This document shows, in pieces, positions 34,585 through 47,699 of a DNA stretch of 64,000 nt. The position numbers and the translations under genes were made by a program. Under the pieces are notes generated by a model, which was not told the DNA's origin, searched no databases, and worked only from the letters and a program-made list of their open reading frames with translations. Each line of letters starts with the position of its first letter. The stretch's first letter is position 1. The DNA is from Leucocoprinus leucothites (Eukaryota; Basidiomycota; Agaricomycetes; Agaricales; Agaricaceae), in contig JAACJO010000017.1 of assembly GCA_013368445.1 (NCBI GenBank), positions 682,001 through 746,000 on the forward strand, read 5' to 3'.

Positions 34585-35989
34585 AGGTTTCGCCAGCTGG
34601 TAATGTCGCCCAAGGTTACTTGTTTAAGTCATATATGGTGGGCACTGCCCCCGACAACGACCTCGCCAACATACAGCCAATCCACCCTCATGGCCGAAAT
34701 GATGGAGAAAATACGATTGGAAGACAACTTACCTATTGCGATATAAAGCTGTTTTGATGTTTTCACACGAACTTTTTGGTCGCAGTACTTATGACGAACG
34801 GGATTCGTTATAACTCCTGGCTTTATCCATCAAGCTTTAGAATATAGACCCTTGGTGGTGATAACATGGTTTATTGAATAACCAGGCGTATCAATTACTT
34901 GAAAATATAGACGGCTTACCTTCCCTAATTTCGAGATGCGCTAAATGCATTCCCATTCAACTACACAGCCATTTGAGAGGGATGTACATGATATGTCATG
35001 AGATGTCATACAGCTGCGCAACCATATATAAGGCATTTTTAGAAAGCTGCTCTCCGCTCTCGGGGAACTCGGTCTGATGGGATCCTTGTCGAATGGGAGC
35101 TAAAAGCACAAATATGCTAACTGAAATTTAAAGGGTTGACATATACATCTGATAACACAGGGAAAAATTTGCTGAGGGTAAAACAAGTCTGACTGCGACA
35201 CTCAAAACTAGCTTCATTAATTTCAACTTCAAAGCACCTCAACTTGAAGTTCCAAGTTCTGACAGCCTTTCGAGATCGGATCACGTGTGTCAAATTCAAA
35301 CTCCGGCTCTGCAACGTCACCCAATACAGCTGAGTCCAACCCAGGCTCTTCACTCACCACCACCTCCCCTCAGCCCCTTACCATTATGACCATGATTCCC
35401 TCACGCTAAGCATCTACTTTCATGTATGCGCTTTACTCAGTCTATCAATGACCATAGAACACACACAGAAAGTGGTCATTTCCTACACCTCGGATTCAGG
35501 CTTGTCTACTCGGCGACTTCGCGCTGCCTTCCGGTTGCCGACCACTTAGGAGCAAATTATTTATCCGATGTATTTTGGCTGCTTTGAACTCGGATCTCTC
35601 GTTTTTCCCGTGTTTAGGTCCACAGGATCTGCGTCTTCAAAGACCTACGGATGGTTGTTTCGTGCTTTCACTGGGACGTACTCAAGGCCCGACCCCGTTT
35701 TGAGTATTCTGCTGACGCATATATGCTGTCTAGCTGCTATTGAATTAGATCTTCGGTCAGTGTTTCCAAGCTCCTGTGTAGGTCTCTTTCTCGGCCCTGC
35801 AACCCAGACCAGACCCATCCTATATCGTCTTGCACTGTAGTTAGCGATCACCACCACAATATCAAACTATAGGCCGCCCATTCCTAATATTAGCTTTCAA
35901 TATTTTCAACATCTACTTCTTAATTGAATCGTGATTACCTTTGATTATTTGGCGCGAATATTACTGGTGGTTAGGGTCAACTGGTAATC
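34585..35989. other. Intergenic, no gene supported
   Basis: Promoter of the membrane-protein gene and about 1.2 kb with no recognised gene. Frames such as 35568-35840 carry no family motif. Confidence 0.4.
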
Positions 35990-37325
35990 ATCAAGTTCTC
36001 CGAGGGGCAGGTTGTCTCCATTGGTGACCGGTGGCGGACAGTGGTTTATTCCATGGCTCTTTGCTTTCATCATAAGCGGAAAACAGGACAAATATATTCC
36101 TGAAGGCTTCTAGTAAAGACTTAATCAACATTACTACTCTAAGATGAGTCATGGGTGCTTCGTCTTCTCGGACAACATACCCACGACTCGAAGGGATGAG
36201 AGTAGCAATTCTTGTCTGCTTCACAATGGGAGCTTCGGAGCCGAAGTATCGTGTGCTCTCAAAGTGCCAGCCATCAATGCCACGAACCCACTGACCAAGG
36301 CCGTTGATGTACACAGAGGCTCTTCGGTCAACCTCAGCACCCCAGGAGGGCACAGATTTCAGGTTGACCAAGAAACTGTCCACGAGTTCGTCACAGTAGT
36401 CACCAAGCCAGTCCATTGCTTCTTGTAACGGGATTTTCTTCATGCGTCAGGATCTCTACACCGTTATGCATGGCAAGCCCGCGTGACTTTTCCATGATGT
36501 ATGAATATATATCCTATAACAGGTCATAATTGGGATTTTCAACGGCTACGCAAACATATATGACTAACATTTATGAGCAGAATCAGGGTCTCTGCTTTCT
36601 CCCTGAGTGAGGATATCACAGGGTGATAGTATACCTCATCTGGAAGATTCAATCTGAACTCAATTAGCACGAGTGTTGGGCCACCACCAGCAGTGTTACG
36701 GCGGATCTTCATGTAATCATTGATGAACGATATCTCTTGCTTGTGGGATCATCGGCTTCCTGAACGACAGCTGCAGTGTAGACACTCCACTTGTCAAGGA
36801 AATGTTATAGGCATGATGCATCCCCAGGTACCTGGGCACAAACATGAAGCCAAAAACTGTCACCATTTTATTAATAATTAATCATTTCATGGCTAACAGC
36901 AAGAGACGAATCAATTCTTACTCTCTTGCAACTGTGGAAACGCAGGTATCCTTGTGTGGTCCGGATTTATCAGGATTGGCGAAAATGTCTAGGATTGTAG
37001 ATGAAGACTTGTGTTCCTCTCCGGTCCTCCACATCGGTATATTCTCAAAGACAAAGAATAACTTATGCATAAGGTCGCAGCCAAGGCAGATAAACTCTTT
37101 GAAAAGGTGTGAGATCATGAGGAGCATTCGAGATAGGTTATATGTTAACTGACCTTTTTCCCTTGGTGAGTACGTCAACAATGCAAGGAGACCTTTGAAG
37201 AACACCTGTTTAAAAGCTGAAAGTTGAAGCGAGCTCGAGACATACTGAAGTCACATTTTCTAAAGCTTTCGAGAAAACGCCCTTGGAACGGATGGAACAA
37301 TTCCACCCAGGCTGCTGATCTACAC
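35990..37325 (-). pseudogene. Sesquiterpene synthase pseudogene (copy of 27413-28691)
   Basis: The segment aligns exon by exon and intron by intron with the intact synthase at 27413-28691. The start codon and the WPW-containing first half of exon 1 are missing; homology begins near 37325. A one-base deletion near 37046 falls in the codon for the first Asp of the D-E-Y-T-D metal motif and shifts the frame, giving FVFENIPMW instead. A second frame break lies near 36440, between the NSE region (DIYSYIMEK) and the helix KKIPLQEAMDWLGDYC. The C-terminal part still reads SVPSWGAEVDRRASVYING and WHFESTRYFG. No functional cyclase can come from this locus. It is probably a tandem duplicate, separated from its parent by the membrane-protein gene and duplicate A. 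Confidence 0.88.
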
Positions 37326-37839
37326 GTATTTTTACACTACTCTCCCACCTCTCTCTTCCAACAAATTGTCTATACCTTATATAGTGGCATACACATACAA
37401 TAATTTTGATAAGCTCACTCCCTGCACTAAAAGTCTAACCCCTATGCATGAATCATACCGGCCTCTTGAGTGACACTAGGCTCAGCTAGACTCACCATCC
37501 TCGCAGACCCATGGATCCTCACCATCCTGGTCCCTGAACTTTTTCTTGAGTTCCTCCATCATGCCCTTGGAGTATCCATCAAACCAAGTAGACATTGTCA
37601 ATGTGGGCAGTGTTCCATGCTTATAGGTGATTATATTCAGGATTATTCTGTCTGCCTCTGCCGAGGAAAAAATATCTCTCGATGTCCCTTTTTTTTTGTG
37701 GGATAGCCTTAAACAGAATTCAAATGCATTTTTCAGTCGAAATGGTCAAATGAAAGCATCAAGTTGGACCAATTTGAGCTATTAGAACAGGTCTTTAATA
37801 TGACAAGGACACCAATAAAGACTCAGATAGTGAACTCAC
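37326..37839. other. A+T-rich transition region
   Basis: No gene seen. Base composition shifts here to A+T-rich, CpG-poor sequence that continues to about 46.2 kb. Confidence 0.45.
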
Positions 37840-39591
37840 TCGAGGAAGCACCTTATCAATATTGCACCACCATTCATGCACAGAGATGTGCCCTGCTAAG
37901 ACAAGTCTCCTGAGATCAAACTCCTTCAATAGTATATATGTTTCATCATCTTGAATTTTTTCGGTGATCATGAACCAAAAGAGCTCGAAAAATGCACCAC
38001 AAAGATTCCGGTATTGATCTCTGAAGTGCTTTCTAGCAACCTGGGGGGGTCTCCATGAGAGAGCTGGTGCAGGGAAAAAATCTGTACCTAATCAAGTGAT
38101 GATCAGGATTGACATGACTCACCAAGTCAAGTGTTATATAGAGATTGCATTATATGGCACAAAAGCCTTGGACTTGCAGTCCAGATACACCATTCAGCCG
38201 ATCAAGTTGAATTGGCAAGGAAATCCATAAAGGATGCATGATAGAAGCTAAAATACTCCTGGCTGACTTTCATCACAGCATGAAGAGACCTGCATATGAT
38301 GAAAAAATCCTCTGGTGAATGTCCAAGGAGGTTTGCAATTGCCATAGTGGGTTTTAAACTCCCATACAAGAGTTCCAAGCAAGTAGCCAGGAGAATTAGC
38401 TGTGTGTCTGTGAATCTTTCTGGGTGAAGGTGGATGAGTGTGTAGAAGAGGTCCGGTGATAAAAGGGGGTGCTTTGAGCTATGCTCAACCTTAATCCACA
38501 ATGTCAGCCCTAAGACAACATCTAACTGTTTCTTAGGTGTGGTGGCACCTTCAGGATCTTCAATGTAAAGAGCTATCATGTGGGCACATGCAAAGAGTCC
38601 AGCAGAAATATCCACAAGAATATGAAGATCTTTGCCTATGGGCCAAGATTCACTGGGACCATGCTTTTCTTTAATTTCTCTCAATCTGGAAGCCAGAAAA
38701 TGGTGTATCTCCAGATCAAGTTCACATATCACAGTAAGCTCAAATTGAGCAGTAAGTGATTTGATTTCTGGGCTGTTGAAAGTTGAAACAAGGCCTGGTT
38801 CGAGGCAACTAAAAAAGATCCAGCGAAAGGGAGTGTCTTCATCTCAAATGGACTTTGCAACAAGCAAGACAATCTCCTGCTGTGCACTTTGCCCTTTACA
38901 TATTGTTGAGTCCATCAACAAAAATAGCCGTGTCTGGGAGACACTTTTCCTGCTGCTTCAATGCACAAATAGGAGTAATCAGGAGCTTGTGGAACTGGAA
39001 TCGTAAGGATTTCATGACAATGGTCAGGTTATGGTGTATTTTCTGGTCAAGGAAGTCTCTGAAGGCTTCATGTTTCATGGCAAGCTAGTGAGTGATTGAG
39101 GTGAAGAAATGATTTGGGTCATCACGATGATTCAGATGCGAGAAAAAGAATGTGGTGCCTATCATATCACCAAGTGCCTGAGCTGTGGACTGGGCTATGG
39201 CAGATTTACCAACCCCAGCAGAACCTTTCATCCACACCAGATGGGGGTGGTCTTGGGATATATTATGGCCCTACTCTGTGAGTAGGTTAATGAATTCTTT
39301 GCATGTTCCAGGGTGGCAGAGGGGGGGAGGGTATCATTCTGAAGAGTCGTGAGTAGCACTTGGGATGGAGTGGGCCAATAGCTTGTGAAGTCCTTGAAAT
39401 CATATTAGTTAGAGCTTGATGTGTGAAGAAAAAGCCCTTATACTAGCTCCATTGGGAACCCTGTTGGAGTTTTCTACATGGTCAATGGTATTGTGTATGT
39501 TATGAACATTGATGGTTGTAGTCTGCTGGTCAATATTAGTGATGTTGGGGCTGATGACTTGAAAGTCATGGGAGTGAAAAAATATCAACAT
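37840..39591 (-). pseudogene. Decayed NACHT NLR-like gene
   Basis: Pieces in order on the minus strand match the architecture of the NLR-like genes at 56-62 kb. The N-terminus near 39591 reads FHSHDFQVISPNITNI and INVHNIHNTID. The P-loop is MKGSAGVGKSAIAQ near 39230, followed by TFFFSHLNHRDDPNHFF. The post-NACHT helical region is the open frame 38732-38202, with ISAGLFACAHMIAL, FYTLIHLHPERFTDTQ and FFIICRSLHAVMKVSQEYFSFYHASFMDF. A C-terminal block with LKEFDLRRLVLAG lies near 37900. In-frame stops follow the P-loop region (before LAM) and the frame is broken in several places. No complete Walker B was found. Base composition and CpG depletion match the neighbouring transposon, unlike the G+C-richer copies at 56-62 kb. 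Inference: an old inactivated member of the fungal STAND/NLR repertoire. Confidence 0.75.
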
Positions 39592-40492
39592 GGTTGTAGG
39601 TGCTGACCAAGGTTGCAATGTGTAGCCCTCACCCAGAGGGTTTGGTACAAGGCTGGGGTGGTGAGTTGTGGTGAGGTCCCATCTATAAAGAATGGGACAT
39701 GGGGGATGGATTTGTAAGCTTAGTCAGAATCAGTCAGCAATTGGTCAGCAACCTACACCTGTTGCCCAGCTGATGAACAAAGCCTTTTTGATGCCGAATT
39801 TGATATGACTCCCACAGTCCCCATTCTGTCTTCAGCTGAGTGTCTCAACTTGCATCCATCTCACTCCTCAACAACACATTTTATGGACATAGTTTGTAGA
39901 GAGAATATGTAATATATAGCATGCCCTCAGTGTTTGTGCAAAGAAATCCATGATTTTCAGCGATTACTGGTCGCTTTTGACAGTTTTTAGCAGTTGTTTG
40001 TATTTGAGACCCCATTTTGGCAGGGAAACAATTAGTGGACAGGGTCTTTCACACCTCAGCCCTTTTTGATAGCTCCCGGATCATCCAGAGGGGTTTCCCT
40101 ACTATGTCAGAGGAGTGGTGACCTCTGACAGCTGGACAGATATCGTTATTGTGATACATCATATACATCATATCATTGAATCTATTGAGTCTATTTGGCA
40201 CTACTATTGTCCCTGTGTCCAGTGTTGGCCTATTCATCACATATACTGTGACTGGCTACATTTTCCCATTGCCAGTTATCCACTGCAGTCACTTTGGAGG
40301 TGGGTGTAGTTAATTGACCTAGAGGGTGTAATTGTGGGCTAATGAATGGGATTTACAGATCTATACTTTGATTTGGTTAATTGAGCTGCCAAATATCATC
40401 CCTATACATTAGTGAGATTCAACTACTCAAAGTGAGTCAGTTACTGGAATCCTCTACATATGCTAATAACTGACTATAAATTAATCAGAGAA
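39592..40492. other. A+T-rich intergenic sequence before Helitron ORF
   Basis: No gene recognised. The Helitron 5' end should lie somewhere here, but I cannot place its TC terminus. Confidence 0.35.
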
Positions 40493-41601
40493 ATGTCAAT
40501 CCCTGATAGTCCTGAGCATGAACACCAATCATCACGGTCTACAGATGGACTTGAACGATATCAAATGACTGATCCTGATGATCACTGTAACTGTAATCAG
40601 AGTCAGCAACATCAGTTCCAGATTCCTGCTCAGCCAAATTTTGGGGCTCAGGCTACAGCATCTGGATCAGGTCATACATCTGTGACTGGGCTTCAGCCTA
40701 CAGCAGAGATTAGAGCTGGACCCCAGGCTGGATCATCAACAGCTGGAGCTTATCATCATCATCCACTCCATTCAATTCCTGAAACACATTTACCTCTTAA
40801 TTGGGATTATCCTATTCAGCAAAATCCTCTTCTGCAAAACATTCCTGCAGCTCCTATCAGGAATACTAGAGGAAGGGGTCAGAGGGGAAATAATGTTCAG
40901 AAACATATATTGGGACCTTTACATGATATATCCAGTGGACATGCAAATCCAGCCTTCAACAACTTACACAGAGGTCAGATTGCTCACTTGACACACAGTC
41001 AAGACATGAGATGACTGGCTGAAATGGAGGAATCTCTGAGAAGGCAGGCTGAAGCGAGGTGTTTGCAGCATGAACAGACTATTTGGAGGTTAGAAGAGCA
41101 AAGACAAAGAGAGGAGGCAATCAATCAAAGACTGATTGATGAAATAAGGTGCATAGCTGTAGAAGCTGAGGTTAGATGGTTAGGTCAAAGGTGCTATCAG
41201 GAGAATGAGCTTCAGGGAGCTCAAAATCAAAGGAGTCAACAGAGGGATCAACAAGGAATAGAACAAGGAGAGTAGATGCCCTTAACACAAGCTCAGTTAC
41301 TGCAATTACAAGCAGATGTCAGACGAGCTAGAGATCAGGAATTCCAGAGGATACTTCAAGAGTGGGAACATGAAAGGCTAGATGATGATAGAGGCAATGA
41401 CAGGAACAATGATGTTGAGCCTAGGCTTAGAGAATTATTCATCAGTTTCAAGCTCAACAACAGGCAGAAATTGGTGATGTTCCAGTCAATGAACCAGAGC
41501 ATAACTGATATCTCTATATAATGGAGGATGAAGAGGAAGACAATGCTAATCATGGTGTCCAAAATCTACCTCCCATTAACCTACCTGCTCTCTAAGGTCA
41601 C

Positions 41602-42750
41602 TTGCCAGACAACTTACAGCACAACCTGCCTAAGTGCTGCAGGCCATATAGAGAGCCAATTCCTAAACATGATCTGGGACCCATGAATATTTGTTGTCCA
41701 AAATGCTCTGCACTTTATTTTGATTCAGAAAAGCTCGCATTATCAACACATAATGAGCCAAAGTTTGGCATGTGCTGTCTTCAAGGATAGATACAACTCC
41801 AAGCTTATCATCCTATGCATCCTGATCTCAAAAAGTTCATGTGTGGTAGAATGCCACAGTCTGATGAGTTTAAGCAAAATATCAGGTGCTACAATGCAAG
41901 CTTGGCATTAACATCTCTTGGTGCTACTATTGATCAGTTAGTTACAAGAGCTAGGGGTCTATATTGTTTTAAAATTAGTGGAGAGCTTCACCACTTGACA
42001 GGTGCTCTCCTATCCAATGATGGAGAGATACCTATGTATGCTCAGATCTATATATATGATCCTGATGATCAACTTGGCTTCTGTATGCAGAACAACCAGA
42101 CCTTAGACAGAACTGTCATGTCTGAGCTGCAGGCTTTGTTGATGCAGATTCATCCTTATGTTACACAGTATAAGTAAGCATTCGAAATTATGCATCAACA
42201 TGCAGGACCAAATGCTTTGCAGGATGTCTCAGTCAGGATACATACTGATTGTACAATGGACCTATGGTGCTATAATGCACCTACTGGAACAGAGATTGCT
42301 GTGCTTCTCCCTGGAAGTGGAGCTGAGGAATGCTCTGAAAACAGGGACATTGTTTTGTGCTTGAGAGGTGGTGGTCTAAAAAAACTAGCCACCTCCATCC
42401 TGCTTACTCCTCTCTGCACTATGTGCTACTCTTTCCATATGGTGAAGATGGCTGGCATACGGATATACCTTCACATCCTGGACCTAATGGGAATATCTGC
42501 TCTGAAAAGGTATTGCAAAGGTGTTATTATGCATATCATTTTCATGAGCATCCAGAGGAGTAGTCACCATTATTTTGGGCTGGCAAGTTATTTCAGCAAT
42601 ATGTTGTTGATGCCTGGGCCTCTATTGAACAAAGTTATCTGCATTGGATATGATATCATCAGAAGGAAATTTGTGTAGATGTCTATCAAGGTCTTCAAGA
42701 TATCATACTTGGTGACAATGTAGCCAATATTACTCTTGAGAACCATGGCC
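41602..42750 (+). pseudogene. Helitron N-terminal (Helitron_like_N) region
   Basis: Fragments in changing frames read LPKCCRPYREPIPKHDLGPM, then CCPKCSALYFDSEKLALS, HPDLKKFMCGRMPQSDEF, IRCYNASLALTSLGATIDQL, GELHHLTGALLSNDGE and IYDPDDQLGFCM, and later YVVDAWASIEQ-like sequence. This order is the region preceding the Rep nuclease in fungal Helitrons. The frame is broken near 42175 and 42560. The block that should follow, with the HUH and two-Tyr nuclease motifs, is absent. Confidence 0.75.
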
Positions 42751-42829
42751 AAAGGATAATCCTGCCCTCTTCTCACTCAGAAAGTGAATGCCCTACAGAT
42801 CATCATTGTAATATACAACAACAACTATG

Positions 42830-43101
<272 letters not shown>

Positions 43102-43344
43102 GTATATTGTTTACCAATCCACTTGCCCACCAGCAGTTGATCTACTATGATTCAGATCAAACTGCAGAAGAAGTCTTTGCCAGAGACAATATTCATAAAA
43201 CTGCACTTACAGCTTGTTGAGGCTAACCAGCAATATGGTGAAGCTACACAAAATATTCTCTATCAAGACTTCCCTTGTACCTTTGTTTACAACAAAAAAA
43301 GCAAAAGGTGGACACTCCATGTTAAGATTTACAGTCAGAGCACC

Positions 43345-44028
43345 TAGTAATGTCACATGTCACAACAGGTGATTGGGTTACATAAGACAGTGGCTAACTG
43401 GTCTTTAACCTACTTCAATTAATAAGCTTGAGTATTCTCAAAAGCTCAGTAAGAGAAGGCTAAGAAGACTTGAGGTAAGTCTAAGGTAGTGTGAGGTTCA
43501 AGACAGCAACAATGATATGAGTGAATTCAAGTCAGGGTGAGTAAACACAAGTAGTCTGGGAAACAAAGGAAAGATTAAACTTATGTTTAATCTTCTAAAT
43601 ACAAAGTCTTTAAATACAAACTAAACGAAATGATATCAAACTACAAAGCTACAATTACAAGTCCGGTATTACTATCACAATTCTGATAAATACATATCTG
43701 TCCACTGATGTAACAGCTATCATAGTTAGATATCAAATAGTTCCAATTCAAACGTGATGTCCATAAAACAATCATTGTCTGTTTATCAGTCCCATTAGTC
43801 CATACCAATCAAACAGCAAAACCATTCCTTCTGATCCTGGTGATGACATCTGTCCAGTTATACTCATCCCAATCAATGTCAAATCTTTCTTCTTCGATGT
43901 CAAACTTCCCAACATATTCCTCCCAATCAAGTAGGGCTGCTTTAGACCAGATAGCTGTGTTGGCATCTAGGATGATCAAGTCACAATGGGCATCAATCAA
44001 GTCAACATTTATAACACCCCATACAAGA
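43345..44028. mobile_element. Insertion of about 0.68 kb inside the Helitron
   Basis: Helitron coding sequence stops after KKSKRWTLHV near 43325 and resumes with RGYAIGRMYFASP at about 44028, which should be adjacent in an intact element. The intervening sequence contains a short minus-strand frame (LIILDANTAIWSKAALLDWEEY, near 43950) of unknown family. No clear inverted terminal repeats or target duplication were found, so the class is unknown; it may be a fragment of another transposon. Borders are approximate. Confidence 0.6.
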
Positions 44029-44296
44029 GGATATGCAATTGGAAGAATGTATTTTGCTTCTCCTACACAGGGTCAGAGATTTTATCTTAGACTCTTACTC
44101 ACAGCTGTTCTAGGTGCAACATCATTTGAGTTTCTGTGGACTTTTGAAGACAGGCTCTATCCTACATTAAAGGATGCCTGTTAAGCACAAGGACTATTGG
44201 AAAATGATGGAGAGTGGGAGCAGTACTTGGATGAGGCCAGTGCTACTAAGACTGGCTCTGCATTACAGTCTCTATTTGCAGTAATCATGATATACT

Positions 44297-46001
44297 GTGA
44301 ACCTTCTGAACCTGAAAAACTGTGGGAGAAGTTCCAGGTTTATATCTGTGATGACCTTTGATGAAGGCTGGGCAATATTAACCATTACTGGGATCATCTG
44401 GAACTATGGACTCCATCTGCTTGACAAAATCTTACACAAGTCTGGCAAGGACTTGACCAAGCTCCCTAATATGTCACTTTCACAAGGTCCTGGAAATGGT
44501 GAAGCATGGCATGATACTCATGCTAACTTCATATTATATGAGCAGCTTGACTATGATCAACCTGCGCTCAGAAGAATGGTAGCAGATAACCATGCATTGT
44601 TCAATCCAGAGCAGACTACTATATTTGATGCAGTAATTACATCTGTTGACCAGGAACTAGGAAAAATGTTTTTTATCCACAATGCAGGAGGGGGAGGAAA
44701 GACCTTTGTGTGCAATACTCTTGCTGCAGAAATCCAATCATGTCCAACTGAAGATGTTGTATTATGTGTAGTATCTTCTGGAATTGCAGCTCTATTACTT
44801 GAGGGGGGCCAAACAGCTCATTCCAGATTCAAGCTTCCATTAGCTATTGATGAAGCTACAGTAGCACCCCTCACACCTCAACATCACATGTTTGATGTTT
44901 TAACATGCACCAAAATTCTCATCTGGGATGAAGTCCCAATGCAACATTGTCATGCAGTCCATGCTATTGATCACTGCTTACAATATTTGCTTGGCAAGGA
45001 CATATCCTTTGGGGGGATTACTGTGGTCTTTGGTGGTGACTTCCATAAGACACTTCCTGTTGTTCCTAGAGGACTGCACCCAGATATTATAGGTGCTCCT
45101 CTTTGCCAAAGTGAATTCTGGCAGAATATTGAAGTTCACTACTTGGTGCAAAATATGAGGTTGGAAAGAACTGCTGAAAGTGATACCCATGCACAGTGGC
45201 TGTTGCAAATTGGTGCTGGAGAAAATATGGGGAATGATAATACAGTGTTGGTCCCTGAGATAATGTGAGTTCCAGATAACTCACTGGAAAACTTAATTGC
45301 ATCTACCTATCCCAATATTAATCATCAACAGCCAGATCAGTATTATCTGGATAGGACAATTCTATCATCCAGAAATGATGAAGTTGATGATATAAATGAA
45401 ACTATCCTTGCCAAGTTCCCAGGACAGAGAAAAGTGCTTATGAGTGTTGACTCAGTTGTTCTGGAAAACCAAGAAATGCGAAATTACCAGCCTTATCCTC
45501 CAGAATACTTGAACTCACAATGCAAGTGGGTTGCCACTTGCAAAGCTTGCTCTAAAGGAGGGTGTTCCTGTAATGCTTCTTTGGAACTTGGATCCCTCTA
45601 GAGGTCTCTGTAATGGAACACAGATGGTTGTACACAAAATTGGGAGAAGGGCACTTACTTGCCATATTATTTCTGGAGATGCAAAATTCTCAGGAAAACT
45701 AGCATTCATTCCAAGGATTGTGATTTGGCCAACAGCTGAAACACTTCCAATCCCTCTTCAGTGATGTCAGTTTTTAGTCTGTCTTGTATTTGCAATGACA
45801 ATCAACAAATCCCAAGGACAGTCGGTTAAACATGTTGGAATCAATCTGCAAACCCCTGTATTTTCACATGGCCAATTGTATGTAGCTTTGTCTCAATGTA
45901 CATCTGGATCTAGGATCAAAATTCTTCTACCTTCAGAAAATAGAAATAACCGGACCACAAATATAGTATATAGAGAGGTTTTGTCTGGACTTAGACTTTG
46001 A
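44297..46001 (+). pseudogene. Helitron Pif1-like helicase region
   Basis: The longest open piece (44297-45268) has Walker A in HNAGGGGKTFVCNTL, where active copies usually have GPGGTGKT. It has motif II WDEVPM and motif III region GGITVVFGGDFHKTLPVVPRG. After stops, the C-terminal motifs continue: LKEGVPVMLLWNLDPSRGLCNGT (near 45550-45610) and [17 protein letters not shown] with [14 protein letters not shown] (near 45795-45900), the SF1B motifs V and VI. Several stops and frame changes between 45268 and 45795 disable it. Confidence 0.85.
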
Positions 46002-46496
46002 TTCCTTTTTTGTTTTCTCATCTCTTACTTCAGTTCTTGGATGGCCTTTAGTATATGTATATATTCTTTTTTCAGATTTTTGAACGGTCTTTAGAATATA
46101 GAAACAATTGTTTTACCATTTGATATGAATTTTGTATTTTCAAATGATACTATCCTCCAGAACTCAAAGCCTAAGTTTGAAAGCTCAGATTTACCATTGT
46201 GTCACACCCCGTGCCTTTGGCATGGGTATCAAAACTCATCTGAGTGAGAGCACACATGATGTATCTGTTGTGCGAGCCACCGAGAGGTCCATGATGAATT
46301 GATGACCCAGTTGAAGCTAGGCTGGAGCCCAGCTAATAGAACTCAAAAATGAAATGGGTCGGAGTGCAACAGCATCCGCTCTACCATCAATTGATATGAC
46401 TCCAGTCAGGTGGTCAATGATCATCCCTTCTCAAGAACTTGGAGAGATGCTATCTGGATGTCCACGGTAGGATTTTGATTCGAGCAAAGGAGGGGC
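46002..46496. other. Region between Helitron and solo LTR
   Basis: No gene. The Helitron 3' end should be here. CpG content begins to recover past about 46.2 kb. Confidence 0.35.
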
Positions 46497-47161
46497 TGTT
46501 ATATATATTGGTTATATCTAGCATTTGTTCCATTTACAATGTGAAGTCGATATTAGCTTTACTTAAGTAATATCACAATTATGTTTTCCTCTTATTTGTT
46601 CTTATATTTTCTAAGTTTGTTTTGACTCATTTATTTTGTCTCATTATAACTTATTATGACTTGTTTGGTTTTGTTTATATTTTGATGACATGTGATTGTT
46701 AAATATAGCTGCGCTATATTTGGACTTACCTTGTGATCAATCAGATGATCAAAGAAGAACTTCTTTAGAAGAACTTCTAAAGCTTCTTTGACAGATCATG
46801 TCTTATATAGTTTAATTAGTGTTAAGGAAGCTGTATGCTTCTCTTCTTTCATTAGAAGCCCTTAGCCCTAGTTAATAATAGATACAGACTTGTATCGTAT
46901 ATAAGTCGTTGACATCTACCAAGGAGAAACATCGTTTCTACTTGGTTAGATAGAGACTCAATATGAGCCTTTATCTATACAAAGTCGAATTGAACTTAAG
47001 CTCTAAGATCTCAATTACTGAAGTCTTTACTATTATAATCGCCGTATTGTAACTCTGACTTAGTGAACAACTTTGTTGCTTACTGAGAAGGAGTCCCCTT
47101 TGATAAGATCAACCCGATACTTATTGCGCCAGCTTAGGACCGGGCCGGCATCACTATAACA
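46497..47161. mobile_element. Solo LTR, 665 bp, with 5-bp target duplication
   Basis: The sequence starts TGTTATATAT and ends ACTATAACA, so TGTTAT and ATAACA form the short inverted termini with TG...CA ends expected of an LTR. The five bases before it (46492-46496, GGGGC) are repeated exactly after it (47162-47166). No internal gag/pol domain is adjacent on either side. This is what remains after recombination between two LTRs of one retrotransposon. CG dinucleotides are much more frequent than in the Helitron, suggesting a younger insertion. The purine run AAAGGAGGGG just upstream resembles a polypurine tract, but the target duplication argues for a complete solo LTR. Confidence 0.85.
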
Positions 47162-47699
47162 GGGGCGGGAATGCACCATGACAGCAGCCAATCAAATCAT
47201 GCACCCATAGATGCCTGAGCCAAATGCTGAATAATAGATGTCTTATGGTCTTTTGGATCAAACTCTTTGCATCATGGTCAGTACTGAGAAGTAAATGTGC
47301 AAGAGTTTGTGATCTGCTGGTGACTTCACAAGCACCTCAAAGACATTCTTCCATCATTAATCATCCTCCGACTTGAACCAAGGGATACTTCTGGCAGTAG
47401 ACAAACACCTTCTACATGTATCATTTCTGATGAAACCTCGACAGTGTAACTTACCTACCAGCGGATTGACCTGATTTGGGCTGGTGTCTTATGATAAAAT
47501 AGGATAATCCTTTAAGGTAATTGCAAGGCATGAGGCCTTGTCGAGATACCACACTGGTCCTAGCTGAGGGCCATCGGCTGCTTTGGGGGACGGTAAGGCT
47601 TGACGGATCAGGGGGAGATACTCCCTCCTACGGAAAAAAATGGATCTGTGACAAGAATAGACCCATGGCTGGTGTTTGTTGGCATGAGAAGAAGAGCAT
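47162..47699. other. Intergenic, no gene supported
   Basis: No coding or RNA gene recognised between the solo LTR and duplicate B. Confidence 0.35.
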
